In this document: positions 7,264 through 8,665 of the stretch, in pieces
How positions within the stretch are numbered: the stretch's first letter is position 1
How the letters are laid out: each line of letters starts with the position of its first letter
Source: Syntrophomonadaceae bacterium
GTDB lineage: Bacteria; Bacillota; Syntrophomonadia; Syntrophomonadales; Syntrophomonadaceae
DNA: 8,665 nucleotides
Direction: 5' to 3'
Assembly (NCBI GenBank): GCA_031265005.1
Contig: JAISDD010000225.1
Location: 1 to 8,665, forward strand
The notes under the pieces: model-generated
Told to the model about the DNA's origin: nothing
Databases searched by the model: none
Seen by the model: only the letters and a program-made list of their open reading frames with translations
Made by a program: the position numbers and the translations under genes

Positions 7264-8665
7264 GTGCTGGTCTCCTTTATGTCTAAATCAACTTTCAACG
7301 CCGTACAGACGTTGCAATTATTGCAACCGTCGTAGCGGCAGTCCGCTGTGGTTTCTCCGATTAAAGAACGTTCGGCTTCTTCCTGTAAATAGTCTTTGCT
7401 GACTCCGATATCGATAAAATCCCAGGGAAGGTCTTCGGCATATGAACGGCGCCGGTAAATAATGTCGTCCAAATCAAAATCAGCCTCATCTAAAGCTTTC
7501 CGCCAGTTGTCATAATTAAAAAATTCTGTCCAGCTGTCAAAGCGGCATCCGTTTTGCCAAGCTTTAAACAGCAGAGAACTCATACGGCGATCGCCTCGTG
7601 CTATCAGGCCTTCCAAGTAGCTGGTAGGGCTGTCGTGAAAGTTGAGTTTAATATTTTTGATTTTATACTTGGTAAGGATAGCTTTTTTTAAACTGATATC
7701 TTCCGTTCTTACCTGCGGCTGCCACTGAAAAGGAGTATGGGCTTTAGGTACAAAAATAGCGCAAGAAGCTTTTATTTCCGGCATTCTCCGGCCAAATTGC
7801 CTTCCAATTCGCTTTACTTCTTTAAGCATATTTAATAATTCTTCTAAATCTTCTTCATTTTCACCAGGCAAGCCTATCATAAAATATAATTTTATTGCAA
7901 GCCATCCGGATTTGAAAGCAGCTTCGGCCGCCATATAAAGCTGCTCAGAGGTCACATTTTTATTTATTATATTACGTAGACGCTGACTGCCCGCTTCTGG
8001 AGCTAAAGTTAAAGTGGTTTTACGCACTTTTTGCACTTGTTCGGCCAGTTCTATGGAAAAACGGTCAACCCTTAGCGAAGGCAAAGAGATGCCTATGCCT
8101 TTTGGAGTGCAGGTTTCGGTTAAATTATTTACTAATTTTTTAATACCGGAATAATCTAAAGTACTTAAAGAGGTTAGAGAAATCTCATCATAGCCGGTAC
8201 ATTTCAATTGCTGTCCGGCTTGCCCGGTTAAATTTTCAACATTGCGCTCGCGTACCGGCCTGTAAACCATGCCGGCCTGGCAAAAGCGACAGCCTCTCTG
8301 ACATCCGCGCATTATTTCTAAAACTGCGCGATCGTGTACCACTTCCAGATAAGAAACGATTGGTTTGGCAGGGAAATAAGCCTGATCCAGATTTTTAACC
8401 GTGCGTTTGCGTATTTTGGCTGGGGCTTTGACATGCAAAGACTGCCTGGTTATGGAACGGGTTTCGTCGTCGTAGGAGACGTTATACAAAGAAGGAATAT
8501 AAAACCCTTCAATTTGCGAAAGTTCCAGTAAAATTTCCTTTCTGGTTAAATCATTTCGCGAAGCTACCGTATCTAATAACTGCAAAAGAGCTTCTTCACC
8601 GTCTCCAATGACAAATAAGTCAAAAAAATCAGCAAAAGGTTCCGGGTTAAAAACTGCCGGGCCTC
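7254..8665 (-). CDS. B12-type radical SAM protein, TIGR03960 family (partial, N-terminus beyond the window)
   Basis: The open frame continues to the right edge without a stop (first complete codon 8663-8661), so 469 C-terminal residues are visible. They begin GPAVFNPEPFADFFDLFVIG, followed by DGEEALLQLLD. This is the end of the cobalamin-binding-like N-terminal region of this roughly 600-residue family. A TTG at 8585 is internal, not a start. The 4Fe-4S/SAM cluster motif is CQRGCRFCQAG with cysteines at visible residues 121, 125 and 128. It is followed by RPVRERN, LTLAPEAGSQRLRNIINKN and KLYFMIGLPGENEEDL, all typical. A C-terminal cysteine group, DCRYDGCNNCNVC (visible 442, 447, 450, 453), may bind a second metal site. 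The reaction is not known. The gene overlaps its DUF2344 partner by ten bases and may share a transcript with RNase G. Confidence 0.94.
   Translation of the reverse strand, partial: GPAVFNPEPFADFFDLFVIGDGEEALLQLLDTVASRNDLTRKEILLELSQIEGFYIPSLYNVSYDDETRSITRQSLHVKAPAKIRKRTVKNLDQAYFPAKPIVSYLEVVHDRAVLEIMRGCQRGCRFCQAGMVYRPVRERNVENLTGQAGQQLKCTGYDEISLTSLSTLDYSGIKKLVNNLTETCTPKGIGISLPSLRVDRFSIELAEQVQKVRKTTLTLAPEAGSQRLRNIINKNVTSEQLYMAAEAAFKSGWLAIKLYFMIGLPGENEEDLEELLNMLKEVKRIGRQFGRRMPEIKASCAIFVPKAHTPFQWQPQVRTEDISLKKAILTKYKIKNIKLNFHDSPTSYLEGLIARGDRRMSSLLFKAWQNGCRFDSWTEFFNYDNWRKALDEADFDLDDIIYRRRSYAEDLPWDFIDIGVSKDYLQEEAERSLIGETTADCRYDGCNNCNVCTALKVDLDIKETSTCA

Noticed and set aside
8583..8585. TTG at 8585 as start of the radical SAM gene
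   Set aside because: The frame stays open upstream and encodes conserved family residues (NPEPFADFFDLF), so this is an internal leucine and the gene is cut by the window edge.

Overview
This window is a tightly packed bacterial chromosome segment in which every gene I can support lies on the minus strand. Transcription therefore runs from high to low coordinates. It looks like a low-to-moderate GC, spore-lineage Firmicute. The evidence is the order rplU-prp-rpmA-(Spo0B-like)-obg, an L27 precursor with the Firmicutes-type cleavable N-terminus, strong AGGAGG ribosome binding sites, and a B12-type radical SAM/DUF2344/RNase G block upstream. Protein sequence and gene order suggest Clostridia or Negativicutes (for example the Sporomusa/Pelosinus side). 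That placement is inferred from recall, not from a search.

Layout in the direction of transcription. (1) 8665-6592: the C-terminal 469 residues of a TIGR03960-type radical SAM protein, cut by the window edge, overlap its usual partner, a TIGR03936/DUF2344 protein. (2) 6578-5136: an RNase G/E-family endoribonuclease. (3) 5135-4919: the longest non-coding stretch (217 bases). It holds a good sigma-A promoter and a structured leader consistent with the L21 leader RNA. (4) 4918-3981: rplU, prp and rpmA, i.e. ribosomal protein L21, the L27-processing cysteine protease and pre-L27. (5) 3954-3925: an intrinsic terminator. (6) 3898-2189: a short Spo0B-like histidine protein followed by the GTPase Obg. 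(7) 2165-1: proB and a proA truncated by the left edge, the first two enzymes of proline synthesis.

Functionally, the centre is a ribosome-assembly module. L21 and L27 are 50S proteins, Prp removes the L27 N-terminal peptide, Obg is a 50S assembly and stress GTPase, and RNase G acts in RNA processing upstream. The Spo0B-like gene sits where Bacillus subtilis has spo0B, which links this locus to sporulation or stress signalling. proBA appears to be carried by readthrough from obg. Genes are joined by very short gaps, one-base or ten-base overlaps, and two cases where the last two codons of one gene form the Shine-Dalgarno of the next.

I see no mobile elements, CRISPR, tRNA or rRNA genes, and no clear sign of horizontal transfer. 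No clearly novel system is present. The points most worth a second look are the minimal Spo0B-like protein, the terminator between rpmA and spo0B with no obvious promoter after it, the rplU leader, and the functionally uncharacterised radical SAM/DUF2344 pair.
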